DNA of 64,000 nt from Serinus canaria (taxonomy: Eukaryota; Chordata; Aves; Passeriformes; Fringillidae), in the NCBI RefSeq assembly GCF_022539315.1, contig NC_066338.1:2046001-2110000 (forward strand), read 5' to 3'. Under the pieces are notes generated by a model. It saw nothing but the letters and a program-made list of their open reading frames with translations, had not been told where the DNA came from and ran no database searches. Of the stretch, positions 45,701 to 57,920 are shown one piece after another (position 1 is the first letter of the stretch; each line of letters opens with the position of its first letter). Position numbers and translations under genes: made by a program.

Positions 45701-48700
45701 GTCTTCCGCGGCATAAACTGGGTCTACCCCGTCTTCCAAGGTGGACACCGGGTCTGCCCCGTCTTCTGCGACGGACACCGGGTCTACCCCGTCTTCCGCG
45801 GGGGACACCGTGTCTACCCCATCTTCCGCGGGGGACAACGGGTCTACACCGTCTTCCGAGTGGTAAACCAGGTATACCCTGTATTCCGCGGCAGACACTG
45901 GGTCTACCCCGTCTTCCGCGGCGGACACGGAGTCTAGGCCGTCTTCCACAGCGTAAACCAGGTCTACCATGTCTTCCGCGACATAAACCGGGTCTACCCT
46001 GTCTTCCGCGGCGGACACCAGGTCTACCCCGTCTTGTGCGGCGTAAACTACGTCTACCCCGACTTCCGCGGTGAACACCCCGTCTACCCCATCTTCTTCA
46101 ACGGACACAGGGTCTACCCCATATTCTGCGGCGAACACGGGGTATACCCCATCTTCTGTGGCGGACACTGGGTCTACGCCGTTTGCCACGGCGGACACCG
46201 GTTCGAACCCGTTCTCTACGGAGGACACCAGGTCTACGACGTTTGACCCCAGGGACACAGGGTCTACCCCGTCTTCCACAGCGTAAACCGGGTCTACCCC
46301 AAATTTCGTGGCAGACACCAGGTCTAACCCGTCTTCCGCGGTGGACACCGGGTCTAAGTCGTCTTCCACGGCCGACACTGGGTCTGCCCCGACCCAGTGG
46401 CAGACAACAGGTCTAACACATATTCCACAGCGACACCAGGTCTACCCCATCTTCCGCGGCGGACATCGGGTCTCCCCCATCTTCCGTGGCGGACACCGGG
46501 TCTACCCCGTCTTCCGAGGCGGATACTGGGTCTATGCCATTTGGGGTGGCGGACACCGGGTCTACCCCGTTCTCCGCGGGGGATGCCAGGTCTATGCCAT
46601 TTGACCCAGCGGAATCCGGGTCTACCCCGTCTTCCGCGGCGTAAACCAAGTCTTCCCTGACTTCGGCGGCAGACACCGGGTCTACCCCATCTTTCCGGGC
46701 GGAAAACGGGTCTACCCCGTCTTTCGCGGCGGACAACAGGTCTACCCCGTCTTCCCCGGCGGACACCAGGCCTACCGCGTCTTCCGCGGCGGACACCGGG
46801 TCTACGCCGTTTGACCCGGCGGACACCGGGTCTAACCCGTCTTCCGCGGCATAAATTGGGTCTCCCCCGACTTCTGTGGTGGACGCCTGGTCTACCCCGT
46901 CTTCCGCGGCGGACACCGGGTCTACCCCGTCTTCCGCGGCGTAAATTGGGTCTCCCCCGACTTCTGTGGTGGACGCCTGGTCTACCCCGTCTTCCGCGGC
47001 GGACACCGGGTCTACCCCATTTTCCGCGGCGTAAACTACATCCACCTCGAATTCCACAATGAACACCCGGTCTCCCCCGTCTTCTGTGACGGACACAGGG
47101 TCTACCCCGTCTTCTGTGGCGGACAACTGGTCTACGCCGTTTGCCACGGCAGACACCGGGTCGAACCCGTTCTCCACGGAGGACACCAGGTCTACGATGT
47201 TTGACCCGGGGGACACCGGGTCTACGCCGTCTTCCGTAGCGTAAACCGGGTCTACCCCGAATTCCGCGGCAGACACCAGCTGTAACCCATCTTCCGCGGC
47301 GGACACCGGGTCTACCCCATCTTCCGCGGCGGACACAGGGTCTACCCCATCGTACGCGGCGTAAACCAGGTCTACCCCAACTTCCGCAGCGTAAACCGGG
47401 CCTACCCCATCTTCCGCGGCGTAAACCGGGTCTAACCCTCCTTCCACAGTGGACCCCAGGTCTACCTCATCTTCCTCGGCAGACATCGAGTCTACCCCGT
47501 CTTCCGCAGAGGACACCGGATCTACCCCGACTTCCTCGGTGAACACCTGGTCTACCCAGTATTCTGCGATGGACACCAGGTCTATCCCGTCTTCCGCAGC
47601 GGACACTGGGTCTACACCGACTTCCGCGGTGAACACCCGGTCTACCCAGTATTCTGCGACGGATACCAGGTCTATCCCGTCTTCCGCGGCCGACAACAGG
47701 TCTACTCTTTTTTCTGTGTTGGACACCGGGTCTACCCCGACTTCAGCGGCAGACACCGGGTCTACCACGTCTTTCGAGGCAGGAAACGGGTCTAACCCGT
47801 CTTCCGCAGCAGACAACTAATCTACCCCGTCTTCCCCGGCCGAGACCAGGCCTACCACGTCTTCCGCGGCGGACACAGGGTCTACGCCATCTACCGTGGC
47901 ATAAACCGGGTCTACCCCGTCTTCCGCGGCGTAAACTATGTCTACCCCGACTTCCGCGGTGAACACCCAGTCTACCCCGTCTTCTGTGACGGACACAGGG
48001 TCTACCCCGTCTTCTGCGGCGGAAAACTGGTCTACACCGTTTGCCACGGCAGACATCGGGTCGAACCCGTTCTCCACGGAGGACACCAGGTCTACGACGT
48101 TTGACCCGGGGGTCACCGGGTCTACCCCGTCTTCCGCAGCGTAAACCGGGTCTACCCTGAATTCCGCGGCAGACACCAGGTCTAACCCGTCTTCCGCGGT
48201 GGACACCGGGTCTACCTCGTCTTTCGCAGCCGACACTGGGTCTGCCCCGACATCCGCGGCGGACAACAGGTCTAACACATATTCCGCGGCGAACACCAGG
48301 TCTACCCTGTCTTCCGCGGCAGACATCGCGTCTACCCCGTCTTCCACGGCAGACATCGCGTCTACCCCGTCTTCCGTGGCGGATACTGTGTCTACGCCGT
48401 TTGCGGCGGCGGACAACGGCTCTACCTGGTCTTCCACGGCGGACACTAGGTCTGCCCCGTCTTCCGCGGCATAAACCGGGTCTATCCCGTCTTCCGCGGC
48501 ATAAGCCGTGTCTACCCCGACTTCCGCGACAGATACCAGGTCTACACCGTCTTCCACGGCGGACACTTGATCTACACCGTTTCACGCGGCGGACACCGGG
48601 TCTACCCCGTCTAGCGCGGCGTACACGAGGTCTATCACGTTTTCCGTGGCTTAAACCGGGTCTACCTCGTCTTCCGCGGCGTAAACGGAGTCTACCCCTC

Positions 48701-49890
48701 CTTCCGCGGCGGACACCAGGTCTACCTCGTCTTCCGCGACGGACACCAGGTCTAACCCGTCTTCCGCAGTAGACACCGGGGCAACCGCATCTTCCGCAGC
48801 GGACCCTGGGTCTACGCCGTTTGCAGCGGCAGACACTGGGTCTACACCGTCTTCTGCGGTGGACACGGGGTCTACGCTGTTTGCGGCGGCGGACAGCAGG
48901 TCTACCCAGTCGTCTGCGGCGGTCACCGGGTCTACCCCGTTTCCGCGGCCTAAACTAGGTATACCCTGTCTTCTGCAGCGGACACCAGGTCTCCCCCGTC
49001 TTCCGCGGCGGACACTGTGTCTACCCCGTCTTCTGCGGTGGACAACTGGTCAACGCCGTTTGCCGCGGCAGACACCGGGTCTACGCTATTTGACCCGGCG
49101 GACACCGGGTCTACCCCGTCTTCTGCGGCGTAAACTGGGTCTACCCCGACTTCCGCGGCAGACACCAGGTCAATCCCGTCTTCCGCGGCAGACACCGGGT
49201 CTACGCCGTCTTCCGCGGCGTAAACCGCGTCTACCCTTTCCTCCTCGGCGGACACCGGGTCTACCTCGTCTTCCGCGGTGGACACCGGGTCTACCCCATC
49301 TTCCGCGGCGGACACAGGGTCTACCCCATCGTACGCGGCGTAAACCAGGTCTACCCCAACTTCCGCAGCGTAAACCGGGCCTACCCCATCTTCCGCGGCG
49401 TAAACCGGGTCTAACCCTCCTTCTGCGGTGGACCCCAGGTCTACCTCATCTTCCTCGGCAGACATCGAGTCTACCCCGTCTTCCACGGCGGACATCGAGT
49501 CTACGCTGTTTGCGGCGGCGGACACCGTGTGTACCTCGTCTTCCGCGGCGGTCACCGGGTCTACCCTGTCTTCCGCGGCGTAAACTAGGTCTACCCCATC
49601 TTCCGCGGCGGACACAGGGTCTACCCCGTCTTACGCGGCGTAAACCAGGTCTACCCCAACTTCCGCAGCGTAAACCGGGCCTACCCCGTCTTCCGCGGCG
49701 TAAACCGGGTCTAACCCTCCTTCCGCAGCGGACCCCAGGTCTACCTCATCTTCCGCGGCAGACACCGAGTCTACCCCGTCTTCCGCGGCAGACACCGTGT
49801 CTACCCCGTCTTCTGCGGTGGACAACTGGTCTACGCCGTCTTCCGTGGCGAACACCATGTCTACCCTGTCTTCAGCGGTGGACAACTGGT
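30748..49890 (-). repeat. Large 30-bp minisatellite array (19 kb), reverse orientation
   Basis: More than 600 units with core GGACACC[A/G]GGTCTACCCC. Monomer subtypes can be told apart: GGACACC units followed by GTCTTC; GTAAACC units often followed by GACTTC; and units with GTTTGACCC, GTTTGCCACGG or GTTTGCGGCGG. They recur in fixed orders as higher-order blocks. Units vary most at CpG sites in CCGCGG. Frames on both strands stay open for hundreds of codons as decapeptide repeats; I take this as a by-product of unit length. It ends sharply at 49890. Confidence 0.95.
33500..40050 (-). repeat. Higher-order blocks of about 2.0-2.2 kb within the 30-bp array
   Basis: Rare variants recur at matching spacing. 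The GTTCAGCGGCATAGACCGGG junction is at about 33717 and 35790, with a diverged copy near 38008. CATGATGCTACCGAC occurs at 31259, 34884, 36698, 36932, 38873 and 39113. A long stretch following it is the same at 34884 and 36932. Copies differ by small indels, as expected after repeated unequal exchange. Confidence 0.8.
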
Positions 49891-50135
49891 ATCTGCACGT
49901 AGCTAGTAGAAGAAGAAAGGAGAATTTGCACGTAGCCAGCTAGCTGCAAAGATAAGCAAGGCAAGCTGCAGAAATGCCAATTTAGGAGGAGCTGACCTAG
50001 GAACTAACCAATAATGAGCTTTACTTTTGCAATATTCACGAGGTCATTATAGAACATATTTAACCAGAACTATATGATCAATAAACGAGTTTCGCTGGTG
50101 AACCATCTGGTGTCCACATCTATCTTCATCCAACA
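49891..50135 (+). mobile_element. LTR-like fragment
   Basis: Non-satellite sequence with a repeated TTTGCACGTAGC/ATCTGCACGTAGC motif, an AT-rich TATA-like stretch (CATATTTAACC, about 50055) and AATAAA at 50080-50085, ending CATCCAACA. The layout fits a short LTR in plus orientation. There is no target duplication, and the left end could be at TG in 49887-49888. It adjoins CR1, so it may be truncated or part of a larger rearrangement. Confidence 0.5.
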
Positions 50136-50181
50136 CTCATGGAATCATGGAGACCATTGTGACACTGTGGGACCTCATGGA

Positions 50182-50679
50182 ACTGTGATGACACCAAGAG
50201 TGCTGGCAGTGTTAATCTGCTGGAGGACAGTAGGGCTCTGAACAGGGCCGTGGACAGGCTGGATCCAGGGCCCAAATCCAACAAGGTGAGATTTAACAAG
50301 TCCAAGGGCCGAGTCCTGCACTTTGGCCACAACAACCCCTGCAGCACTACAGGCTGGGGACAGAGTGGCTGGACAGTGGCCAGGCATAAAGGGACCTGCA
50401 GGCTGGACATGAGCCAGCAGTATGCCCAGGTGGCCAAGAAGGCCAATGGCTCCTGGCCTGGATCAGGAATGGTTTGGCCAGCAGGAGCAGGACAGTGATT
50501 CTTCCCCTGTGCTCAGCACTGGTTGGGCAGTATCCTGAGTGCTGTGTCCAGTTCTGGACTGCTCCATTTAGGAAGGACGTGGAGGGGCTGGAGCATGTCC
50601 AGAGAAGGGCAACAAGGCTGATGAGGGATCTGGAACAACAAATCTCTGAGGAGTGGCTGAGGGATCTGCAGTTGTTTTT
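50182..50679 (+). mobile_element. CR1 LINE fragment (3' part of the RT-encoding ORF2)
   Basis: Conceptual translation gives CR1 hallmarks in order: CDDTK, LDRLDPGPKSNKVRFNKSK, VLHFGHNNP, MSQQYAQVAKKANG, ILPLCSALVG, VQRRATRLMRDLE and EEWLRDLQLF. Stops and frameshifts show it is dead. Sense strand is plus. It is cut off by the assembly gap. CR1 is the dominant LINE of birds and other reptiles and is the main taxonomic anchor in this window. Confidence 0.92.
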
Positions 50680-51179
50680 NNNNNNNNNNNNNNNNNNNNN
50701 NNNNNNNNNNNNNNNNNNNNNNNNNNNNNNNNNNNNNNNNNNNNNNNNNNNNNNNNNNNNNNNNNNNNNNNNNNNNNNNNNNNNNNNNNNNNNNNNNNNN
50801 NNNNNNNNNNNNNNNNNNNNNNNNNNNNNNNNNNNNNNNNNNNNNNNNNNNNNNNNNNNNNNNNNNNNNNNNNNNNNNNNNNNNNNNNNNNNNNNNNNNN
50901 NNNNNNNNNNNNNNNNNNNNNNNNNNNNNNNNNNNNNNNNNNNNNNNNNNNNNNNNNNNNNNNNNNNNNNNNNNNNNNNNNNNNNNNNNNNNNNNNNNNN
51001 NNNNNNNNNNNNNNNNNNNNNNNNNNNNNNNNNNNNNNNNNNNNNNNNNNNNNNNNNNNNNNNNNNNNNNNNNNNNNNNNNNNNNNNNNNNNNNNNNNNN
51101 NNNNNNNNNNNNNNNNNNNNNNNNNNNNNNNNNNNNNNNNNNNNNNNNNNNNNNNNNNNNNNNNNNNNNNNNNNNNNNN
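50680..51179. other. Assembly gap (500 N)
   Basis: Exactly 500 undetermined bases, a placeholder. It joins CR1 to the 45-bp array, so adjacency and relative orientation of the two sides are not proven. Confidence 0.99.
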
Positions 51180-54100
51180 TCTCTCCCTCATCCGGGGACC
51201 CCAGAAAACCATCTAACAGGTCCCGCCTGGACAACAGGTCTACCCGATTCCCTCCAGAGGCTAGGTCCGGCCTGGACAACAGGTCTACCCCGTGCTTCCC
51301 GGAAGACAAGTCCCGCCTGGACAACAGGTCTACCCCATGCCCTCCAGAGGCTATGTCCGGCCGGGAACACAGGTCTAGCCGTTTCCCTTCAGAGGCTAGG
51401 TCCCGCCTGGACAACAAGTCCACCCCGTGCTTTCCAGAAACCAAGTCCCGCCTGGAAAACATGTCTACCCCGTGCCCTCCAGAGGCTAAGTCCGGGCAGG
51501 AACACAGGTCTACCCGATTCCCTCCAGAGGATAGGTCCGGCCTGGACAGCAGGTCTACCCTGTGACCTTAGAAGGCTCAGTCCGGCCGGGACAACAGGTC
51601 TACGCCGTGCTACGCAGAGGCTAAGTCCCGCCTGGACAACAGGTCTATCCTGTGCTTCCCAGAAGAAAAGTCCCACCAGGACTACCGGTCTACGCCGTGC
51701 CCTCCAGAGGCTAAGATCCGCCTAGACAAGTGGTCTTCCCCGTGCTTCCTAGAGGCGAAGTCCCGCCTGGACAACAGGTCAACCCCGTGATTCCCAGAAG
51801 CCAAGTCCCGCCTGGACAGCAGGTCAACTCCGTGTACTCAGGAGGCTAAGTCCGGAAGGGACAACAGGTCTACCCCATGCTCTCCAGAGGCTACGTCCGG
51901 CCGGGAACACAGGTCTACCTGGTTCTCTCAAGAGACTAGGTCCGGCCTGGACAACAGGTCTACCCCGTGTTTCCCAGAAGCCAAGTCCCGCCTGGACAAA
52001 AGGTCTGCCCCGTGCTCCGCAGAAGACAAGTCCGGCCTGGACAACAGGTCAACCCCGCGTACTCAGTAGGAAGAGTCCCGCGTGGACAGCAGGTCAACCC
52101 CGTGTACTCAGGAGGCTAAGTGCGGCCGGGACAACAAGTCTACCCCGTTCCCTCCAGAGGCTAGGTCCTTCCTGGACAACAGGTCTACCCGCTTCGCTCC
52201 AGAGGCTAGGTCCCGACTGGACAACAGGTCTACCCCGTGCTTCCCAGAAACCAAGTTCCCCCTGGACAACAGATCAACCCCGTGTACTCAAGAGGCTAAG
52301 TCTGGCCGGGACAACAGGTCTACCCTGTGACCTCAGAAGGCTAAGTCTAGCCGGGAGAACAGGTCTACCCCGTGCTACCCAGAGGTTAAGTCCCGCCTGG
52401 ACAACAGGTCAACCCCGTGATTCCCAGAAGCCAAGTCCCGCCTGGACAACAGGTCAACCCCGTGTACTCAGGAGGAAGAGTCCCGCCTGGACAACAGGTC
52501 TACCCCGTGCCCTCCAGAGGCTACGACCCGCCTAGACAACAGGTCTTCCCCGTGCTTCTCGGAAGTCAATTCCCACGTGGACAACATGTAAACCGGGTGT
52601 ACTCAGGAGGCTAAGTCCGGCCGAGACAACAGGTGTACCCCGTGCCCTTCAGAGGCTAAGTGGCACCGGGAATACAGGTCTACCCCATGCTCTCCAGAGG
52701 CTACGTCCGGCCGAGAACACAGGTCTACCTGGTTCCCTCAAGAGGCTAGGTCCCGCCTGTACAACAGGTCTACCCCGTGTTTCCCAGAAGCAAAGTCCCG
52801 CCGGGACTACAGGTCTACCCTGTGCTTCCCAGAAACCAAGTCCCGCCTGGACAAATGGTCTTTTCCGTGCTCCCCAGAAGACAAGGCCGGCCTGGACAAC
52901 AGTTCAACCCAGCGTACTCAGTAGGAAGAGTCCCGCGTGGACAGCAGGTCAACCCCGTGTACTCAGGAGGCTAAGTGCAGCCGGGACAACAGGTCTACCG
53001 TGTGCCCCCCAGAGGCTAAGGCCGGCCGGGATAAGAAGTCTACTCTGTGCCCTCCAGAGGCTAAGACCTGCCTGGACAACACATCTACCCCGTACTTCCC
53101 AGAGGCTACGTCCCACGGGGAATAGAGGTCTACCCCCTGCCATCCAGAGGCTACGTCCGGCCGGGAACACACATCTACCCTGTTCCCGCCAGAGGCTATG
53201 TCCCGCCTGGACAACAGATCTACCCCGTGCTTCCCAGAAACCAAGTCCCACCTGGACAACAGGTCAACCCCGTGCTTCCCAGAAGCCAAGTCCCGCCAGG
53301 ACAACAAGTCCCCTCTCCAGAGGGCAGAGTCTGGCCGGGTTAAGAGGTCTACTCCATGCCCTCCAGAGGCTAAGACCCCCCTAGACAAATGGTCTTCCCC
53401 GTGCTTTCCAGAAGCCAAGTCCCGCCTGGACAACATGTCAACCCTGTGTACTCAGGGCGCAGAGTCCGGCCGTGACAACAGGTGTACCTCGTGCCCTCAG
53501 GAGGCTAAGACCCGCCTGGAAAACAGGTCTACCCTGTGGACTCAGAAGCCAAGTCCCGCCTGGACAACAGTTCAAACCCGTGTATTCAGGAGGAAGAGTC
53601 CCGCCAGGACAACAGGTCTACCCCGTGCCCTCCAGAGGCTACGACCTGCCTAGACAACAGGTCTTCCCCGTGCTTCCCGGAAGCCAAGTCCCACCTGGAC
53701 AACAGGTCAACCCCGTGTACTCAGAAGGTTAAGTCCGGCCTGGACAACAGGTCTACCTCGTGCCCTTCAGAGGCTAAGTCCAGCTGGGATAAGAGGTCTA
53801 CTCTGTGCCCTCCAGACTCTACGACCCGCCTGGACAACAGGTCTACCCTGGGCTTCCCAGAAGCTAAGTCCCACCGGGAATACAGGTCTACCCCGTGCCC
53901 TCCAGAGGCTACGTCCGGCCGGGAACACAGGTCTACCTGGTTCCCTCCAGAGGCTAGGTCCCGCCTGGAAAAAAGGTCTACCCCATGCTTCCCAGAAGCC
54001 AAGTCCCGCCTGGACAATGGGTCAACCCCGTGCCGTACAGAGGGCAGAGTCCGGCCGGAAGAAGAGGTCTACCCCATGCCCTCCAGAGGCTAAGACCCTA

Positions 54101-57100
54101 CTAGACAACAGGTCTTCCCCATGCTTCCCAGAAGCCAAGTCCCACCTGGAAAACAGTTCAACCACGTGTACTCAGGAAAAAGAGTCTGCCTTGACAACAG
54201 GTCTACTCCGTGCCCTTCAGAGGCTAAGACCCGCCTGGAAAACAGGTCTACCCAGTGCTTCCCCAAAGCCAAGTCCCGCCTGGACAATAGATCAACCCCG
54301 TGTACTCAGGAGGCTTAGTCCGGCCGGGAAAACAGGTCTACCCTGTGCCCTCCAGAGGCTAAGTACGGCCAGGACAACAGGTCTACCCCGTGCCCTCCAG
54401 AGGCTAAGATGCGCCTAGACAAGAGGTCTTCCCCGTGCTTCCCAGAAGCCAAGTCCCGCCTGGAGAACAGGTTTACCCCGTTTACTCAGGAGGCAGATTC
54501 CGGCTGGGAACACAGGTCTACCCTGTTCCCTCCAGAGTCTAGGTCCCACCTGGACAACAGGTCTACCCCGTGCTTCCCAGAGGCAAAGTCCCACCGGGAC
54601 TACAGATCTACCCCGTGCTTTCCAGAAAACAATTCCCACCTGGAAGCCGGGTCAACCCCGTGTACTCAGGAGGCTAAGTCCCGCCTGGAGAACTTGTCTA
54701 CCCCGTGCCCTTCAGAGGCTAAGGCCGGCCAGGATAAGAGGTCTACTCCGTGCCCTCCAGAGGCCAAGTCCCGCCTGGACAACAAGTCTACCTAGTGCTT
54801 CCCATAGGCTAAGTTTTCCGGGACAACAGCTCAAACCCGTGCCCTCAGGTGGCTAAGTCCCGCCTGGACAACAGGTCTACCTCCTGCTGCCCAGAAGCCA
54901 AGTCCCGCCTGGAAAACAGGTCTACCCCATGTACTCAGGAGGCAGAGTCCAGCCGGAACAACAGTTCCCTCCAGAGGCAAAGACCTGCCTGGAAAACAGG
55001 TGTACCCCGTGCTTCCCGGAAGCCAAGTCCCGCCTGGACAACAGGTCTACCCCATGCTTCCCAGAAGCCATGTCCCGCCTGGGCAGGAGGTTTATCCCAT
55101 GCCCTCCGGAGGCGAAGACCCACCTGGACAACAGGTCTACCCCGTGTTTCCCAGAAGCCACGTCCCGCCTGGACAAAAGGTCTGCCCCGTGCTCCGCAGA
55201 AGACAAGTCCGGCCTGGACAACAGGTCAACCCCGCGTACTCAGTAGGAAGAGTCCCGCGTGGACAGCAGGTCAACCCCGTGTACTCAGGAGGCTAAGTGC
55301 GGCCGGGACAACAAGTCTACCCCGTTCCCTCCAGAGGCTAGGTCCTTCCTGGACAACAGGTCTACCCGCTTCGCTCCAGAGGCTAGGTCCCGACTGGACA
55401 ACAGGTCTACCCCGTGCTTCCCAGAAGCCAAGTTCCCCCTGGACAACAGATCAACCCCGTGTACTCAAGAGGCTAAGTCTGGCCGGGACAACAGGTCTAC
55501 CCTGTGACCTCAGAAGGCTTAGTCTAGCCGGGAGAACAGGTCTACCCCGTGCTACCGAGAGGTTAAGTCCCGCCTGGACAACAGGTCAACCCCGTGATTC
55601 CCAGAAGCCAAGTCCTGCCTGGACAACAGGTCAACCCCGTGTACTCAGGAGGAAGAGTCCCGCCTGGACAACAGGTCTACCCCGTGCCCTCCAGAGGCTA
55701 AGTACGGCCGGGACAACAGGTCTACCCCGTGCCCTCCAGAGGCTACGACCCGCCTAGACAACAGGTCTTCCCCGTGCTTCGCGGAAGTCAAGTCCCACGT
55801 GGACAACATGTAAACCGGGTGTACTCAGGAGGAAGAGTCCCGCCTGGACAACAGGTCTACCCCGTGCCCTCCAGAGGCTAAGTACGGCCGGGACAACAGG
55901 TCTACCCCGTGCCCTCCAGAGGCTACGACCCGCCTAGACAACAGGTCTTCCCCGTGCTTCGCGGAAGTCAAGTCCCACGTGGACAACATGTCAACCCGGT
56001 GTACTCAGGAGGCTAAGTCCGGCCGAGACAACAGGTGTACCCCGTGCCCTTCAGAGGCTAAGTGGCACCGGGAATACAGGTCTACCCCATGCTCTCCAGA
56101 GGCTACATCCTGCCGGGAACACAGGTCTATCCGGTTCCCTCAAGAGGCTAGGTCCCGCCTGTACAACAGGTCTACCCCGTGTTTCCCAGAAGCAAAGTCC
56201 CGCCGGGACTACAGGTCTACCCTGTGCTTCCCAGAAGTCAAGACCCGCTTGGACAAATGGTCTTTTCCGTGCTCCCCAGAAGACAAGGCCGGCCTGGACA
56301 ACAGTTCAACCCAGCGTACTCAGTAGGAAGAGTCCCGCGTGGACAGCAGGTCAACCCCGTGTACTCAGGAGGCTAAGTGCAGCCGGGACAACAGGTCTAC
56401 CGTGTGCCCCCCAGAGGCTAAGGCCGGCCGGGATAAGAAGTCTACTCTGTGCCCTCCAGAGGCTAAGACCTGCCTGGACAACACGTCTACCCCGTACTTC
56501 CCAGAGGCTACGTCCCACGGGGAATAGAGGTCTACCCCCTGCCATCCAGAGGCTACGTCCGGCCGGGAACACACATCTACCCTGTTCCCGCCAGAGGCTA
56601 GGTCCCACCTGGACAACAGGTCAACCCCGTGCTTCCCAGAAGCCAAGTCCCGCCAGGACAACAAGTCCCCTCTCCAGAGGGCAGAGTCTGGCCGGGTTAA
56701 GAGGTCTACTCCATGCCCTCCAGAGGCTAAGACCCCCCTAGACAAATGGTCTTCCCCGTGCTTTCCAGAAGCCAAGTCCCGCCTGGACAACATGTCAACC
56801 CTGTGTACTCAGGGCGCAGAGTCCGGCCGTGACAACAGGTGTACCTCGTGCCCTCAGGAGGCTAAGACCCGCCTGGAAAACAGGTTTACCCTGTGCTTCC
56901 CAGAAGCCAAGTCCCGCCTGGACAGCAGGTCAACCCCGTGTACTCAGGAGAAAGAGTCCCGCCAGGACAACAGGTCTACCCCGTGCCCTCCAGAGGCTAC
57001 GACCTGCCTAGACAACAGGTCTTCCCCATGCTTCTCAGAAGCAAAGTCCCACGTGGACAACAGGTCAACCCGGTGTAGTCAGGAGGTTAAGTCCGGCCTG

Positions 57101-57920
57101 GACAACAGGTCAACCCCGTGCCCTTCAGAGGCTAAGTCCAGCTGGGATAAGAGGTCTACTCTGTGCCCTCCAGACTCTACGACCCGCCTGGACAACAGGT
57201 CTACCCTGGGCTTCCCAGAAGCTAAGTCCCACCGGGAATACAGGTCTACCCCGTGCCCTCCAGAGGCTACGTCCGGCCGGGAACACAGGTCTACCTGGTT
57301 CCCTCCAGAGGCTAGGTCCCGCCTGGAAAAAAGGTCTACCCCATGCTTCCCAGAAGCCAAGTCCCGCCTGGACAATGGGTCAACCCCGTGCCGTACAGAG
57401 GGCAGAGTCCGGCCGGAAGAAGAGGTTTACCCCATGCCCTCCAGAGGCTAAGACCCTACTAGACAACAGGTCTTCCCCATGCTTCCCAGAAGCCAAGTCC
57501 CACCTGGAAAACAGTTCAACCACGTGTACTCAGGAAAAAGAGTCTGCCTTGACAACAGGTCTACTCCGTGCCCTTCAGAGGCTAAGACCCGCCTGGAAAA
57601 CAGGTCTACCCAGTGCTTCCCCAAAGCCAAGTCCCTCCTGGAAAACAGGTCTACTCCCTGGTTCTCCGGAGGCTAAGTCCCAGCTGCACAACAGGTCTAC
57701 CCCGTGCTTCCCAGAGGCTAAGGCTGTCCGGTACAACAGCTCAATCCCATGCCCTCAGGTGGCTAACTCCCGCCTGGACAACAGGTGTACCTCGTGCCAT
57801 CCAGAGGCTAAGTCCCCCTGGGACAACAGGTCTACCCTGTGCCCTCCAGAGGCTAAGTCCCACCTCGACAACTGGTGCACCTCGTGTCTTCCAGAGGCTA
57901 AATCCTGCCGTGAAAACTGG
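51180..57920 (-). repeat. 45-bp minisatellite array
   Basis: About 150 units of 45 bp with the shared core GACAACAGGTCTACCCCGTG. Three main subtypes differ in the middle: CCCTCCAGAGGCTAAGTCC, CTTCCCAGAAGCCAAGTCC and TACTCAGGAGGCTAAGTCC. The core is nearly the same as in the 30-bp family; the 45-bp unit looks like that unit with about 15 extra bases. Orientation matches the 30-bp array upstream. It ends at 57920, where 30-bp units start in inverted orientation. Confidence 0.95.
51950..57635 (-). repeat. Duplicated block of about 2.4 kb within the 45-bp array
   Basis: The stretch 51950-54277 recurs as 55127-57635 with near identity. The offset is 3,177 bp at the start (rare GGACAAAAGGTCTGCCCCGT at 51994 and 55171). 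It rises to 3,402 after a five-unit internal duplication near 55800-55970, then falls to 3,358 after loss of about one unit near 56600. A recent tandem segmental duplication followed by small unit-scale changes explains this. Confidence 0.85.

Noticed and set aside
30748..49890. CENP-B box in the CGTAAACCGGGTC units
   Set aside because: Only the ANNCGGG half fits; the required TTCG at the other end is absent.
49887..50135. Complete short solo LTR
   Set aside because: TG and CA ends can be found, but no target duplication is present and the left end is ambiguous, so it is listed only as an LTR-like fragment.
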